A stretch of DNA of 64,000 nt, taken from contig NC_052017.1 in assembly GCF_015832195.1 (NCBI RefSeq), positions 53,784,152 to 53,848,151 on the forward strand, in the 5' to 3' direction. The notes below the pieces were generated by a model. It made no database searches, had not been told where the DNA came from, and saw only the letters and a list, made by a program, of their open reading frames with translations. The DNA is from Motacilla alba alba. Lineage: Eukaryota; Chordata; Aves; Passeriformes; Motacillidae. Both the position numbers and the translations under genes were made by a program. How positions within the stretch are numbered: the stretch's first letter is position 1; every line of letters starts with the position of its first letter. Of the stretch, positions 23,791 through 37,300 are shown piece by piece.

Positions 23791-26305
23791 TTTGTATTCT
23801 TGATTTTTTCTAGCAGTGAGCATAACTGCTCTTGAAATTACTTACCAGGAGTGCAGGGAGTTTTATGTAGTTGAAAATGTCATGTCAAGGTACGTTTTCT
23901 GTTTTAAAAAATGGTACAAAGAAGAATTAATTCAGGTAAATCTCATGGTCCATGTTAGGGAGAAGCTCAGATTAAATAATAGCACTATTCCCATCTGGCT
24001 TCATAATCTACAGATCTATGACATTCTATCACAGCATAATAAATTTTCAATTTCAGACTTGATCGTTCTCTACAAGATCCTTTTTATATTCAACTATAAG
24101 TTTTTTAGTAGCATCCCTTACTACCTCTCCCTTTATAATATCCCTTGTTTATCTTTAATAAATGGCTTTATGTTGTTTACTGTGCTTCACATTTTTTCAT
24201 CTTCTTTGTGTGTTCTACACAGCACAAGTAGGTATCTTTCAATAAAGACTGCCTGAGAGCAAAGACAAGGAAAGTGAGCAAAAGAAAAAGAGATGGGGAG
24301 GGAGGGTCATAGGAAGAAAGAAAAGACTGAGGAGAATGTTATTACTGAAGGATTTGAAGATAATTTACTGTAATTCGAGAAAGACTTTAAATGTTAGGGA
24401 ATAAAGATGAACTATTTTAAAGAATTTGTAATAATCTTTCTGATATTGTTACCACTCTCATTTTAATAAAAATAGCTGATCAATTAAACTTAATTTAAAT
24501 ACATTGCAGCAGTGGAACATAGTGGTAATGCATACTTCCATTTCTTACCTTGCCTTCTTGATGATATTGTAAATTACACAGAAGTTATCTTTAGCACCAG
24601 TTGAAGAAGGCAGTTATTATGATGCCTATATGGTACTACTGTGTTTTGAATTATAACTGATTTTTTTTTAATAGTCATTGTTATGATACTTATTTCAGGA
24701 AGAAATGTTGTAAATAAATTTTAGATATGGATTAAGAAGAAAAAAGTAAGCAACTGCACAACAATATAATGCTAGCAAGTCAAACAGGATTGTTATTAAA
24801 GCACAAAGTTCCTGAACATATTCAAGATTCTAATTATGTAAAGTATGGTATAAATTGAAAGTGTCTTACAGAAATAAATATTTGATTGCAAAGATTAAAA
24901 AAGAAAAGTCCTTGCAAGTTTATTTCTACAAACAAACCAACAGAAAGAGGAAAATCTTTGAATTTCCATTGTATTGACAACATTATCTATGTTTTATACA
25001 GCATAGTGTTTTTAAACACTGTTAACTTACAGAAAACACCACCTTTTTTTCTTTTAATTGAAGAAGTGGGGGTGAGAGGGGTGAGAGATAATCCAGCTGA
25101 ACATTTTCTTGGATGAATCAGTCTTACTTGAAAGCAACTGAGAGCTTTTGGAGACTGAAATACAGTAATATACAAAAGGATACTTGCTACTTATTATGTT
25201 TCACAGTAGTCTCTGTTTCACCTTCACAGACAGAAAGTGTGTTAAAGCAAGACAGAAAAATTTTAATACTATTTGAGCTCTGAATGTTGGTCAAGGTCCA
25301 TGTTTCAATGCTAATTCTGATTTCTGTGGCAAAAAAAGAAAAAAAAATCAGAAACTCCTGACAGACTTAAATTTTTAAAATTCAAACTAGCTGGTATGTC
25401 AGCATCCTGTTAGAAATGTCCTGCAGAATTCACATCCACTGGAAGCTCTGCATTAAAATAGGCACTAAGAACATTAAAGGCATTATGGCATGGTGAAAAT
25501 ATTTATTTAGATACTTATGAAGAGTGCTATTTTTGGTGAACCAAGTTAAAACTAAGCAATCAAGTACAGCCACCTATCACAGGAGATGAATCTGAGCCAA
25601 AATGCACTACCTCAAAGCATCTATAATCTCACCAGACATCTCAAATCTTCAGTATAACTAATTTAACCCAGACTTCAGTTCCATGTGCTGGCAGACAGAG
25701 TGAAAGTAGGTTTTAAGGTTATGACAGAACATTTACTTCCTTTAGGCAGTGCTACATTTCCCACTTATGTTGAACTATGCTTAAGCTTTTTATCTCCAAA
25801 GGTTGACTGTTCTCAGGCCCAAATCTGAAGGATGCTGAGTACTTTGTGGGAGGGGCTGAAAGATTTTAAAACCTATTGATGGCATTGCTTCTAGATGACT
25901 TTCAGCTTTTCTGGAGGGCAGAGGTGGAAGGGGTGGCAGAATCAGATGCAAACATGTTAAATTTTCCTGACATAATAAAACCTATAATCATGGCAGATTG
26001 AATTCATACCATAAGTCTAAACAGCAAAAGAATTAGTTTTGCACCATTCTGCCAGAAATAAGCAGCACACTATAAGTAAATCACATTGTTTATACCACTT
26101 ATTCTTTTGTGCAGTGAAAACAAGAACAGCTGTTGCTTGATGGCTCAGTTTGTGAAAAATGAGCAATGTGCACTGCTAGCTGTTATAATAGCAAAGTTTA
26201 CAAGATCTGCCATCCTTTCCCTTACATTCTGTTTTTCTTGGCACTTAAAAAATCAGTTATTAATGTTATTTCCAGTTTAAAAAGTGCCACAAAATACCTG
26301 TTGAT

Positions 26306-26359
26306 GGAGAAAGAAAAGAAGAAAAAAAAGGGGGGGGGGGGGGGAAGAAAAGAAGAAAA
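26306..26359 (+). repeat. 54-nt pure purine tract with a 15-G run
   Basis: An uninterrupted purine stretch with fifteen consecutive G at 26330-26344, flanked on both sides by the same AGAAAAGAAGAAAA word. Such tracts can form triplex (H-DNA) or slipped structures. The exact G count is also a common place for sequencing or assembly error. Confidence 0.9.
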
Positions 26360-26372
26360 TAAACCCTGTTGC

Positions 26373-26398
26373 CCAAAACCCCTATTGAGGGGTTTTGG
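26373..26398. repeat. Perfect 11-bp inverted repeat, 4-nt loop
   Basis: CCAAAACCCCT, loop ATTG, AGGGGTTTTGG, starting 14 bases after the purine tract. It could form a stable hairpin in single-stranded DNA or RNA. No gene context gives it a function. Confidence 0.85.
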
Positions 26399-28235
26399 TT
26401 TTTTTCCCCTGAAAGTAGGGGAAGAACTTCACTGGCAAAATTTCCTTTTACAAGATATACACAGTTTGAAGTAACAGAAAATATAGCTTGTGCATTACAT
26501 ATTAAAGGACAAATCCTGGCTCCATTGACAGCAATGATATATTTTTTCACTTGATCTGAACAGGACTAAGGTACAAGAAGGACTGAATGGGCCTATAATG
26601 AGCAGCATTCTGGGTAAGCTACACAGCTGTCAGCAAGCACTTCTTACAGTCTTCTTATTTAAGTTTATTAAGTTTCATCTTGAAATCAGTTAAATTTCTT
26701 GCCAGCAAGATTCTTCTGAGAACTATGCATGTCTGACACAAAGGAATCTATTTCTCATTTCCAGCCTAAATGCACTGAAAATAGCTGCTACTGATTTGAT
26801 CTCATACCTTTTACTTTAATAGTTCTTCCTCTTTAGATCTCTTTTATTGCTAGACTGAAGTTGCTAGGCCCTTCTTTTTATCAGTCTTCTCCAACAGATC
26901 AGTCCTTAAAAGTGGTTCTTTGGTCCCTTCCAGTTTCAGTCATTTTTTTGTAACTCCAAAGGTGACTCTAAATTTACAATTATATCCAGGTGTGGTCTCA
27001 ACAGTATTTCGTACAATGCCAACCAAACATCTCTTTCTCTGTAGATATCCCATGGTTTATATGGCCTGGATGACATTTACACACTACTTTGCCATGGCAC
27101 CTTGACAGTCCATAACAAACCATTAAAAATATACTTTCTTTTATCATTTTCAATTAATATTTATTCAGGATAGCTATTTTCATATGTTCTTGCACTGAAA
27201 TGGTGACTTTGATACCTCTCTCTCAACCCTGTGTACCACTTTCAGTGTGATTTTAAAAGACAGTTCTAGCTCTTCTCAGCCAAAATTCTGGCACTTAGTT
27301 TCTAAAGGTACAGCAATGATATGCATTATTTTCACAGCCAAGGTGATACTCTCTTGCAATTAACTGTATGGCCTTTAGGTTTTGCAATGTGGTATTATAA
27401 GATTTCTCTTTTATTGCCAAAGGTAAACTGCACTGCACATTTTTAAATTCATGGCTTTGAACCGAAGGATACATAGCACTGTAGCTCCACTTTAGACTTT
27501 AAATAGCTCCAAAGGTAAAACACAAACTGTAAAACTTCTGCCTGTTGCTTTTTAGCTTTGGTCATGTTTTTAACACATAAAGCCGCTTGTGTGCAACCAC
27601 GACATTCAAGTCTTATTTTATGCTTTTAAAAATCAAGATGCAGCATCTTCTATAATTGTGGAAGATATTTAGGCTTTCTGAAATCCTTCTCCTGACACTA
27701 GTGTGGACCATTTCAATACTGATGATTAAATAAAAAGTACAAAGAGGACCAAAGCTGCTACACGTAGGATCTAATGGAAACCGGAGGATATAATGGCAAC
27801 CAGAGCTGTGCTTGACCAGGTGCCACTGAGATGGATGACAATAAAAGGGCCTGGTCTGGGAGCACTGGCAGTGCTGTACACAACAGTGTCAGCAGGCAGG
27901 CTGTCAATGCCTCTTGGCTTCAGCTACAACCGAACCCTCACTAATCAGGCGCCAGCTCATCAAGCACTGCAGTGGCTGCCTTCCGTCTCATCACAGCTGG
28001 GTGTACCATGAAGCTGGGAGATCATGCTGGTCTCCCTCAGAGAATCGATGGATTTCAGCTTTAAAAAGCGTCTCGCAGCTAAGGAGGGTGGAGAGGAAAC
28101 TTGGCTGGGGTGTGCCGTTGGGCCCAGCCTTGCGAGTGCCCTCTGTTTTGTACGGCATCGCCACCACACCTCAGCGAGGATGAGGAAGGAAAAAAGGCGG
28201 GAGTGGGGGGAAGGGAACACTTGCTTCGCGCCGAA

Positions 28236-28254
28236 ACTACATTTCCCAGAGTGC
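28236..28254 (+). promoter_or_regulatory. ZNF143/THAP11 (SBS)-like site
   Basis: ACTACATTTCCCAGAGTGC closely follows the known ACTACAATTCCCAGAATGC-type consensus. It lies 52 bp upstream of the VPS41 ATG within the CpG island. This motif is common in TATA-less vertebrate promoters. Confidence 0.75.
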
Positions 28255-28279
28255 CTCCGCCTCGCCGGCTTCCGGCCCC

Positions 28280-28288
28280 CCACGTGAC
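28280..28288 (+). promoter_or_regulatory. CLEAR-like E-box
   Basis: CCACGTGAC, reverse complement GTCACGTGG. It matches nine of the ten positions of the CLEAR consensus (GTCACGTGAC) bound by TFEB/TFE3 in lysosomal gene promoters. It ends 18 bp before the VPS41 start codon. USF or MYC/MAX could also bind this core. Confidence 0.65.
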
Positions 28289-28305
28289 AGCTGCCTGGCT
28301 GCGCC

Positions 28306-28326
28306 ATGGCGGAAGCCGGGGAGAAG
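28306..28326 (+). CDS. VPS41: VPS41 coding exon 1
   Basis: Encodes MAEAGEK (7 residues), then splices at AAG|GTAGAG. The human protein begins MAEAEEQ, so length and start agree while two residues differ. The exon lies in the CpG island; the 5' UTR start is not determined. Confidence 0.93.
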
Positions 28327-31300
28327 GTAGAGACTGTCAGTGCACTGTGGCCGCAGCGCCGAGGAGCGGGGCTTAGAGCGGGACGGGCGGAAGCGCGAGA
28401 CCGGGGCGGGGGCACATGGGAGTGGAGGGGCGGAGGGACGGTGGGACAGTGCCGGTGCCAGGGGGCAGAGGCCGGCAGCCGGCCTTGAGGGGTGCGGGGC
28501 CGTCGGGGACAGTCTCGCTGCACCGGGGGCGGAGGAGGGAAGATGGAGGCAGCGGAGCCGGGGTGGGCCGGGAGCGTGGGTTTAGAAGTGCGTCTGACGC
28601 CGCTGTGGAGCCAAGAGCTGTCTCTCTACCGAGGGACATAGGAGACATCGCCAAGTTCATTTCAACAAGGGATTTTTTTTCTGAGACAAAACTTGAGGAT
28701 TTTGGTGCTGTTCCCTCAATCGGGTGTTCTTCTAAAGCTCCCCGTCCCTAGGTTGCTCTTTCCCAAGAAAAAAAAGAAGTAAAGTAAAGGGAAAAGTGCA
28801 GTTCCTGGCCCTTTCAGGTATTTTCTAAATGCTTCTTTGCTGCACCAGTATTTGAACAGACAGCTGAGCTGTGCAATATTTGTCAGTCATGGATGCCTAA
28901 AAGTGAGAGAGTCTTAGAATTACTTCGAGGTAACTGGCCAAAGTTAGAGACTAGTATCTGGCTTCCACCTTCCCTGCTGACAGTTTTGTTGGGAGGACTT
29001 GGCTTCCTTGGGAGAGACTTTTTTTCCCCGGGATAGATGAGTTTTTAACTGTGGCAGCCTTTGGAAGGATGAAACAAACTTGGACAAGTCTTCTCTAACA
29101 ATACAACAGATTAAACTAACCTGTTTTGCTCTCTTTGGACTATGATAGGAGAGTTACTTTATTCATTTCAGTTTATTTCCTGTGGATAGCATGCACACCT
29201 CTACTAAAAGGGCTGTGTGTGTGTTGTGCATGTGTTTCTGTAAAACTCAAGTTTTGTGTCTATCACCTTCTGTCAGGTTTACGTTATGGGCCTAAACACA
29301 TAGTGGATTACATATGATGTTTGTAAAACCAGGGGAAGGGGAAACCCTATGCCCATCATACTAGAAAGCCCACTTAAGAATATTTTGAGAAGTTATGTTG
29401 AATCTGTTAAGTGAGAGATTATAATGGTGAGAGATTACTTCACATATCTATGGTTTCCTGATCTGTGTTCCTTTACTGCGTTCTTAGGCTGCTAAAACAA
29501 CAGTGTTTGTCAGCTGGCTGAAGTGTACTGCTGATTTTCCCCTAGAGTCTGACATTGCTAAAGACTGCTATTCCTACATGATTTTGGATTCTGGTTGTCT
29601 ACAAATCCCTTTTCAGGGATTTCCTTTCTGCAGTTAAAAGGTTACTAAAAAGTAGAAGGGGAGGATAATCCTTTCAGTTCATGCATTTGGAGAGAAGGCA
29701 AAGGAAGCTAATAAAGCCCCAGGGCAATCATAACTACAGTTTACTGTTCAAGTTTGCCTAAGCAAGTGGGAAAACCCAGGGAAAAAGCTTTTCATAGCAA
29801 GTTGCTACCAAAGTGAGTTTGGAGGTAAGTATCAGTTCTAAGCACCTTCAGCTAAGTTCTTGTCAGAGAACAAATACAATTTTTTGCATTGCTTTCCTAA
29901 GCCAAGGCTCCCTCTGATTTTTTTCTATGTTATTTTCTGCAGTAAAACATAAAGGCCATGAAGCAGTTACCTGTATTTGTATGCCATTTAAGAAATTTAG
30001 TATCTGATATTGCAGTGCCTTGTGAATACACTAGGGATACCAGGGTAGATGTCCTAAATAAAAATAGATTGATAGTTTCTTAATTCATATGGATTGATTA
30101 TTGGAATCAACTTCTGGCATGCCCTTATTTTATATGTTGTGGCTCAGATAAGTGGCTCAGGTGGGTGTGAGGACCAGCTGCTGTCTCAGTAAGTGAGCTG
30201 TTAACTCCATCCATCCGGCATGTGTGTTGGTCTGACAGCATGGTGTTAGATAGTGAGCTCATCCTGAGTAAGTTTCTGTTCCTATGCAACTAAAACAATT
30301 GGAACCATGAGGGGCAGATGTAGTTGGTGTAGCTGCACTAGCAAAAATGTCACTTGCTGTAATTCCTTTGTTTGGGAGAGCTTTTTTTTCCCCCCACACA
30401 CTATGTGAATTATACCAAAATACCATAATGGCAGTGCTATTAATTTTGACTTATTAAGGATTTGAGTAGGTAGCTCTTGGTATTCAGAAGAGAAAATCAT
30501 GGGTTTTTATTAGGAATCTGATGATACTTTGCGTTGGACTTTGTGTGTTCTAGCTCATCCAGTCAGCTGGCAATATTACACCACACTGTTTCAGTTCAGT
30601 TCTCACTTGGTTATTGTTAAGATGCACGAAGATTGTATGTAACAAAATTGCAATTTTCAGAAAAGCTGCAGCAGCTTGTGATTAGAGACTGGGAGACCAT
30701 CAGACAAACAGTTGGCCTTGCAAAGTTGAACCTAAACTTCAAAGGATGCCAGGATTTTACTCCATCTTCCCTTGATTCCCATGCACATTTTGTACTTGCA
30801 GTTTCCCAGTTTTGTGACACAAGTATAGACAACACTGATAACCCTTCTATGTGATATGTATTTTAGAAGTGGGTCTGCCTGTAGTGAGTAAAATGGAGGA
30901 AATGGATGTCAGTAATTGTGGTAACACCTTGCATGAAATTTCCAGTAGCAGGTAGAAGTGCTGCTTTGCTTTTCTCCCATCTGCTGTGTTGGTCATTATG
31001 GGCATCAATGTGAGCCTCCACTAATGAAAAGGAAGCCTTTGCTTTTGGTGTACAGGTGCACAATCAGTGCATTAAATAAACATAAAAAAGAAATAAATGT
31101 GAGAAACAAAAAATTACACTGGTTGTCAGCGCATTGAATTTTTCATTTTCCTTTTCCATTTTTCTCTAAGCTGTTGGTATGGGTGGATTTTTTTTTTTTT
31201 TTCTTGTCTGGTGGAATTCTGTACCTATTAATCTTACTCTTCAAAGACTCCCTTGATAAGATTTGAAATGCTGCTTTCTCTCTTACTTGTTCTTTGTTTA

Positions 31301-34300
31301 TATCATATTTTATTGTTAAAATGCTTACATTCACTGCCGGTGTATTAGTTGTAATCTTTTATTGCTATTGATAAAGATAAATACGTTAAGTAAATCTTAG
31401 TTTTGCTGACTTCTTTGAGGAGGCATTGCATCAGCAGATTTTCTCAGTGGGCAGACGACAGATGAGCAGGAGTTGACTTAAATTTTTTTTTTCCTAGGGT
31501 AGAAAGAATCATCTTGCCAGAGAAATGTTTTAAAGGTACAGTTATTTCAAAGGCAGGAGAAAGCCACGTCTTGCATTAACATCAGATGGGAAGGAGAGAG
31601 TAATTGAATGCTGGATTTCTATGAAAAGTGGTTTGAAATTATTTAAGTTTAAAATAAGCCCATTAACAGCTAAATAGTTGAGTAGCAAAGCTGGCTTGTG
31701 GATAACATAAGAATGCTGTACTGCATGGAAGTCAAGATATGGGCAGTTTCTTTGCAAAAATTGCTACTGCTTCTGAAAGAGGGGAAGATAATCACAGGGA
31801 CAGATTCTCAGATCACCCAATCACTCTCCCTTTTAGGGTAACTGACAACAGAGTCCCTGCTGCTCCTGAGTATCACTGTGACATTTGAATGCAAGTGCAA
31901 GCACAAATCGAGTATGAATGACAAGGATGGAAACTCTGAACTTTTTGCTTCTGCTTTGTCTTTCATTTCTTAGTAAGGGTTTAAAAGTACTTCTTAAAGG
32001 GAAATGCTGCTCAGTTATGTATATACTTAGCTATTTACCCCTTTGTTTTTTGTGTCCTTTTCAGGAAACCAGGTCTTATGAGGAGTCAACAGATGAATCT
32101 GAGGTAACCCTTCTTAAAATGTTTCACACTCGAATTTGTGTCAGTGTGGTCAGTGCTAGTTTTTTTTGGTCAATATTGAGTGAAAAATACTATTTCACTG
32201 GTTGTTTTTAAAAGTTTGACCAGTATTATGTACCAAGGATTGTTAATCTTGGCTTAAATTATTAAAAAGAAGCTGTGAATTGCTATTAGAATCTTCTTTA
32301 TATTAAAAAAAAAAACCACAATTGCCCCATTATTGTAAAATGAATTATGTTGAGAGATAAGTTGAAGTGCATTTGCTTCTGTTTTGATAAAATGAAAATT
32401 TGTAAGTATAATTATATATGCAGTAATACTACATTCAGGTAATTATTTAGTTGTTTTGATAGCTTCACAGTCTCAATCATGTCCTGTAGATTCCCTATTC
32501 TTTAGATGATGTTTTGTCAACAATTGTCTCATTTTCTGGAGATGTTTGCCTACACTGCTGGAGGTGATGGGAAAAGGCGTTTGGGGATGAAGCTAGAGAG
32601 AGTTCAAGAATTTTTCTCCAAATAGTAATGTAATGTTATAAATAAAGCTCTTAGAAAGATTTTTTTTTACAAGGGACAAATCTCCAAGCTGGGTTTAAGC
32701 ACTAAGCAGACAGAAATCCTAATTTCTATGACAGTGGCAGTGGATAGGCAAAGACTGTAGTGGTGGATTCTGAAAAATCTTTTTGCAGTGGAAGGTGAAT
32801 TTGTTTCTTGGGAGATATTTTTTTTCTATCTGCCATTGAATGGTTGTCTTCAGTGGCACTGAGTGGCAGTACTGGTGAGAAGCAAGGGTTTTTGGTCCTT
32901 TAACATTGCTCTGTGGAACAGCTGCCTGGGCCAGACTTTTTTTGTCCAGTGTGAAATGCCTTCATTCTGAATAGTGCTTTATGATGTGGAGATAAACAAT
33001 CATTGGGCAATGACTCAGTACGTAGTAGAATAGTAATCCTCTCAAGGCTTGACATTCACAGGATAGTGAACACTGATACTTACCTGCTGAGGTGCTTTTT
33101 TTTTCTTAAAACTTATTGCAATGAAAAAATGGTACTTTTACTGGCCTTTCAAGATTTTAGCTTTAGCAAATCAGTATTTACGGCAGAATTAATCATAAAT
33201 GGGTTGCCCAGTTGGTGGGGATTTACTGTTTTTTCCCTTAAGAAAAATAGGCATCATGCATCTTTCACAAAACTTAAGTCCTAAAATTTCAACTAGACCT
33301 ATGTTAAAGTTGACATCTATTCTTAATGTTAATTTCAGATGCAGAGAAAAGTGAAAAGGAAATTTATGTATTGAGAATGTAGATATTGGATCTAAAGAAC
33401 AATTGTCATTCTAATGTCTATGAAAGTGCTTTGCATTAGCCATGCAGCAACTCTCTTACAATCATTCCTTTAGCATCTTCTAGCAAATAAGATTCTAGTG
33501 CTGTTTTGCTACCTGCTTGGTTTGTTTTGAAGGACAGGCTCTTTAACAATTGCCAGGATGCTTATTTGCACAGACTTGGTGGTAGAGCTTAATAGTAGGC
33601 TTCAAATGTGGGAGTCTGCAAAAATTGACTGTCTTGAATATATGTCATCTGAAAGCTGGTCAATTTAAGTTTGGTTCCAGCAATGGCTCCACAGGAAATT
33701 GAGTTCCTAAGGCTGCCCTGGTGTAAAATACTTCTCAGCTATTTAAGTCAGAGTGTGTAAAATGCAAAGGTATCAATGAGCAGAGATGGTGCATTTGTTC
33801 AGATGTTAAGTAGACCTTTCTTTCAATACAGATAGTTACTGTAGTTAGTCGTAAAATTTGTAGAACTTGTAGCACTTGCAGAAGAGTTATTACATTTCTT
33901 TCCTGGTAAGTACAGTACGGTTGGCATGCACTTACAGATCTTTCGTGGTAACTACTGTACAGCTGGCACTTTCCTATCATGTTCTTATATCTGATTTGGG
34001 GTATTACATGCTTTTTCTTTTCCTGTAGTCAGACTGCAATATATTATGCCAGGCTACAATGAGGAAGCTGTATATCTAATAGTCCTTTAATTCTTAGGGG
34101 AAAACCTGCTTATTTTGTGAAGTAATTTTACTCAGTCTTGAAACACAAGTATTTTCTTTTTGTATGTTTGCCTTTAGACATTTGGGGTTGGTGGTTTTTT
34201 ATTTTTTTAATTAATTTTTTTTGAACTATATTTGCATTACTTATCCCAACCTTGTCTAATCATCAAATATGCAGCCATATTTGAGGATGGATCTGGGCAG

Positions 34301-37300
34301 GTTTGTTTGGCTGAAAAGTCCTAGTTTCAATGTGGTTTCATTGGCTTATTTAATTTTATTTTATAGCACCTGAAGCTAAATGTTGGGACTGTCACATTTG
34401 ATGAGATCTAAAAAGTAGATAGCAAAGTAATCAGGCTATTTGGAAACTGTGGAGGAAAAAAAAAATCTCCATAAATTATGTACAGCCTGAATCTGAATTT
34501 ATTTTCAAATTATTTTTCTTCCTTGCAATGCATCTGTTGCTGTAAAATCTTACTTTTCTCAGTTGAGCTGTTTTCTGTCAGACAGATAGTTATGTTTTGC
34601 CAGCTAATTAGCAAAGAATAAAAGGTTTAAAATTTTCTCCTCCATTCTAATTTACTACAGGGGTTATGAGCAGATCGTGCTGATCCAGCATGTGACTTTT
34701 TTACAGGAAGCACCCTTTCAAGAATAAATGTCCCTGGAATTATAAATGAGTGCTATGTCCCAAGAAAAGATCCTTGATTATGTAAGGCATAAGTCACTGT
34801 TTGTGGTTTTGTTTCTTTTTTTGACGCTGCAATACAGCAGAAATTTTTTGTTTTGCAATTGTTTGCTTGTTAAACTACAAAAAAAAAAAAAAAGCCATGT
34901 GGGTGCAGATGTTCATGTTCTGCAAAGAGGTATTAGAATAGTGTTTTTTAAAAAAGGTACACTGATATCTGTATTCTTGCTTTTTTGTTAGATACATGAA
35001 TGTGTTAGTCATCAGTATTGCCTATATTTTCATTCTAGCACTTCTATTTTTATATGTCCCCTTCTTAACATTTTTGCTGTTTTGATCACTGTTACCCTGT
35101 GAAAGAGACATGTTTGTTCATTTATTTCTTGATTAGTTATTTAAACGCTATATTAATAAATTCCATGAGAGTTTGTAGAGAGAAAAGTATTGTAGAAATT
35201 CCTGGTTAATCCAGTGCTCAAACTATTTCTGGTGGTTTAGAAATATCCCTCTCTGATACACTTTTACCACTGAAACTCGCAGTGGTTTTGTTCTTTAGGG
35301 TTTTGGAAACTGATCAGAGCAGGAACACAGCTAGGAAAAAATCTAAGCCTTAAAAAAAAGCAGCCTTGATATTTTCTTTCTCTTTTCAGTGCACTCCAAG
35401 TTTTAGTCTTGTAGGTTGGGTCTGGATTAGGTCAAAGCAATTAAATAATTTAAAGTAAATAAAGCATCTGGTGAAAAAGGCTCCTTGTCATATTGTGTTT
35501 CCATCAAAATGTTCTCTTAAGATGGGATGTGGAGCACTGGGCTGGAAGAGGTAAGCTGTTCTGTGGATAGTAGCATTTGAAGAGGTATCACTGTTGCAAG
35601 AAAAACGGATGGTTGAAAAGTAGATGTGGCTACTGTACTTCAGTCTGAGTTGCCTTTTTTTGTCTACTGTCTGACCTTTTCCAAAGTAATTATTTTAATC
35701 ATGCCACTTTTCCTTATTACTGAATAGTTGTACACTAGATTATTTTTTTAAATGCAAAATGGGAGAAAAATGCTCAAAAAATGTATTGTTTCACATATTG
35801 GACGTCTGAAGAGAAATTGCTTCTCTCTGTATGGCTTTAAATTAAATTGGCCTTTTGGGGAGAATGGAAGGAATAGTTACATAAATTCCAAGTAATAAGT
35901 TCTCCTTACTGATGAGAAAATGTATCATGCAAATAATTTATCAATTTGAGTCAGCAGGATGAGCATAGTAAAATATTTATTGAAGTTTAAATGGAATCTT
36001 TTCCTATATTAATTTGAAAAACAAGTTTGCAGTGACTAGTAACTAACATTATAATAAACATTATTAGAGGATTGACTTGCAGGAAAGAAATGGATTATTT
36101 TAATATTCTTTTAAGATGTCCTGGTTTTGAGTGAAAATTAAATACTTCATTTAATGAGCTATTAATATTAACCAGAAGTGCCTGTTCTATTTGTGTGCTG
36201 TGGAATACATAAAAAGTAAAAATGCTGCTGTGCTTCCTACATAAATTAAATGCAGTTGCAAAGCTACTGTGTTAGCAGAGTATGCAGACGTACCTTTCCC
36301 AAAACATTAAATGTATTTCTCTGTATGCAATAGCACTCTGGCTGCAAAAAGAAAGTAGTGGTGAAATTCAGCTCTTCCCCAGTGGTGGGTAGGTGAGCTT
36401 CAAAAACTGCTATTCTCAAAACTGTACTGTCAGCTTTTCATATGCAGTAGATCACAAGGTGGCAACCGGGTTGCTTGAGTAGTGTTCACAGGGGAAACAA
36501 ATGTTTGCCCAAGTTCCTGACTCAGCAAAAGGACAATAAAAGTAGAAATGTGTAGCTTCATTGATATTTGAACTGAGTTTGGATTTTTCTGTGCTGGAAT
36601 TGGATTTGGACATGGAAGATAAAACAGCCTATCCTGTGCTGCCTCTGTATAGTGCACTTGGTGTGGATGGACTTATCCTATGTTTTTGAACACTGAAGTG
36701 GATTTGGAAGTTTCAGGTGTTCTTTGTCATGCACAAAACTATCAGCAAAATAAACTGAGGTAGTTGAAATGAAACCAAATGGTATTATATGGACCTTCTA
36801 CTACTATTTTTTTTTAAACACACCATTTATGAGGATTGGTCATGTGCAAGTATGTCATCTCTGTGTTACTTATGCTTCAAAACTTAGCTGGTGCCCAGCT
36901 TCTTCAAACCTGTAGGAGTAATTCTTCAATTGATCTTGTGCAAAAATAGTCTAATATTCTGTATGTCACAACAGTTTTGCAAAGAAAAAGAATGTTCTCT
37001 GTTTTGTCTTTCATCTGTGTCATTACATACTGCAAATGCAGCCCATTTTGAGACATATTCACAGGCAGCCATATCATCTTAATTCCATGCTCCTGGTGTA
37101 TATCTGCATTTTCCCAGGGTATTAAATAAATCCCCGTGGAAAATGCATGGGAAGAACAGAAAGCTGCTCTGTGAAATTTTACCATCCTAATCCATATTTA
37201 CCAATTTTACAGCTAGGTACTGGAAAAGCGTTGGTGATGTGCCTTATGAACAGTTGTTACAGAATGAGATCAGAGGTTATTCATGTTTTTCACAGAACTA

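Larger units (their letters stand above)
23791..28000. other. Intergenic flank of VPS41, no gene recognised
   Basis: AT-rich flank. A 146-codon ORF (23816-24256) is hydrophobic and composition-driven, without a recognisable domain, so it is not called. The purine tract and hairpin near 26306-26398 are listed separately. Confidence 0.5.
28050..28620 (+). promoter_or_regulatory. VPS41: VPS41 CpG-island promoter
   Basis: The only strongly GC- and CpG-rich block in the window. It straddles the VPS41 start codon and lacks a TATA box. Upstream of the ATG it holds a ZNF143/THAP11-like site (28236-28254), an ETS-like CTTCCGG (28269-28275) and a CLEAR-like E-box (28280-28288). The start codon context ATGGCGG also resembles a YY1 site. 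Downstream, GGGGCGGAGG GC boxes occur in early intron 1. The exact transcription start cannot be fixed from sequence. This architecture is typical of broadly expressed housekeeping genes. Confidence 0.8.

Noticed and set aside
23816..24256. 146-codon hydrophobic ORF, + strand
   Set aside because: Phe/Ile/Leu/Ser-rich from AT-rich DNA. It directly follows a CR1-like relic and has no recognisable family.
27960..28751. Several overlapping ORFs of 80-190 codons on both strands around 28.0-28.7 kb
   Set aside because: They are long only because the CpG island lacks stop codons. Composition is Arg/Pro/Gly/Ala, no domain is visible, and the VPS41 exon 1 donor interprets the region.
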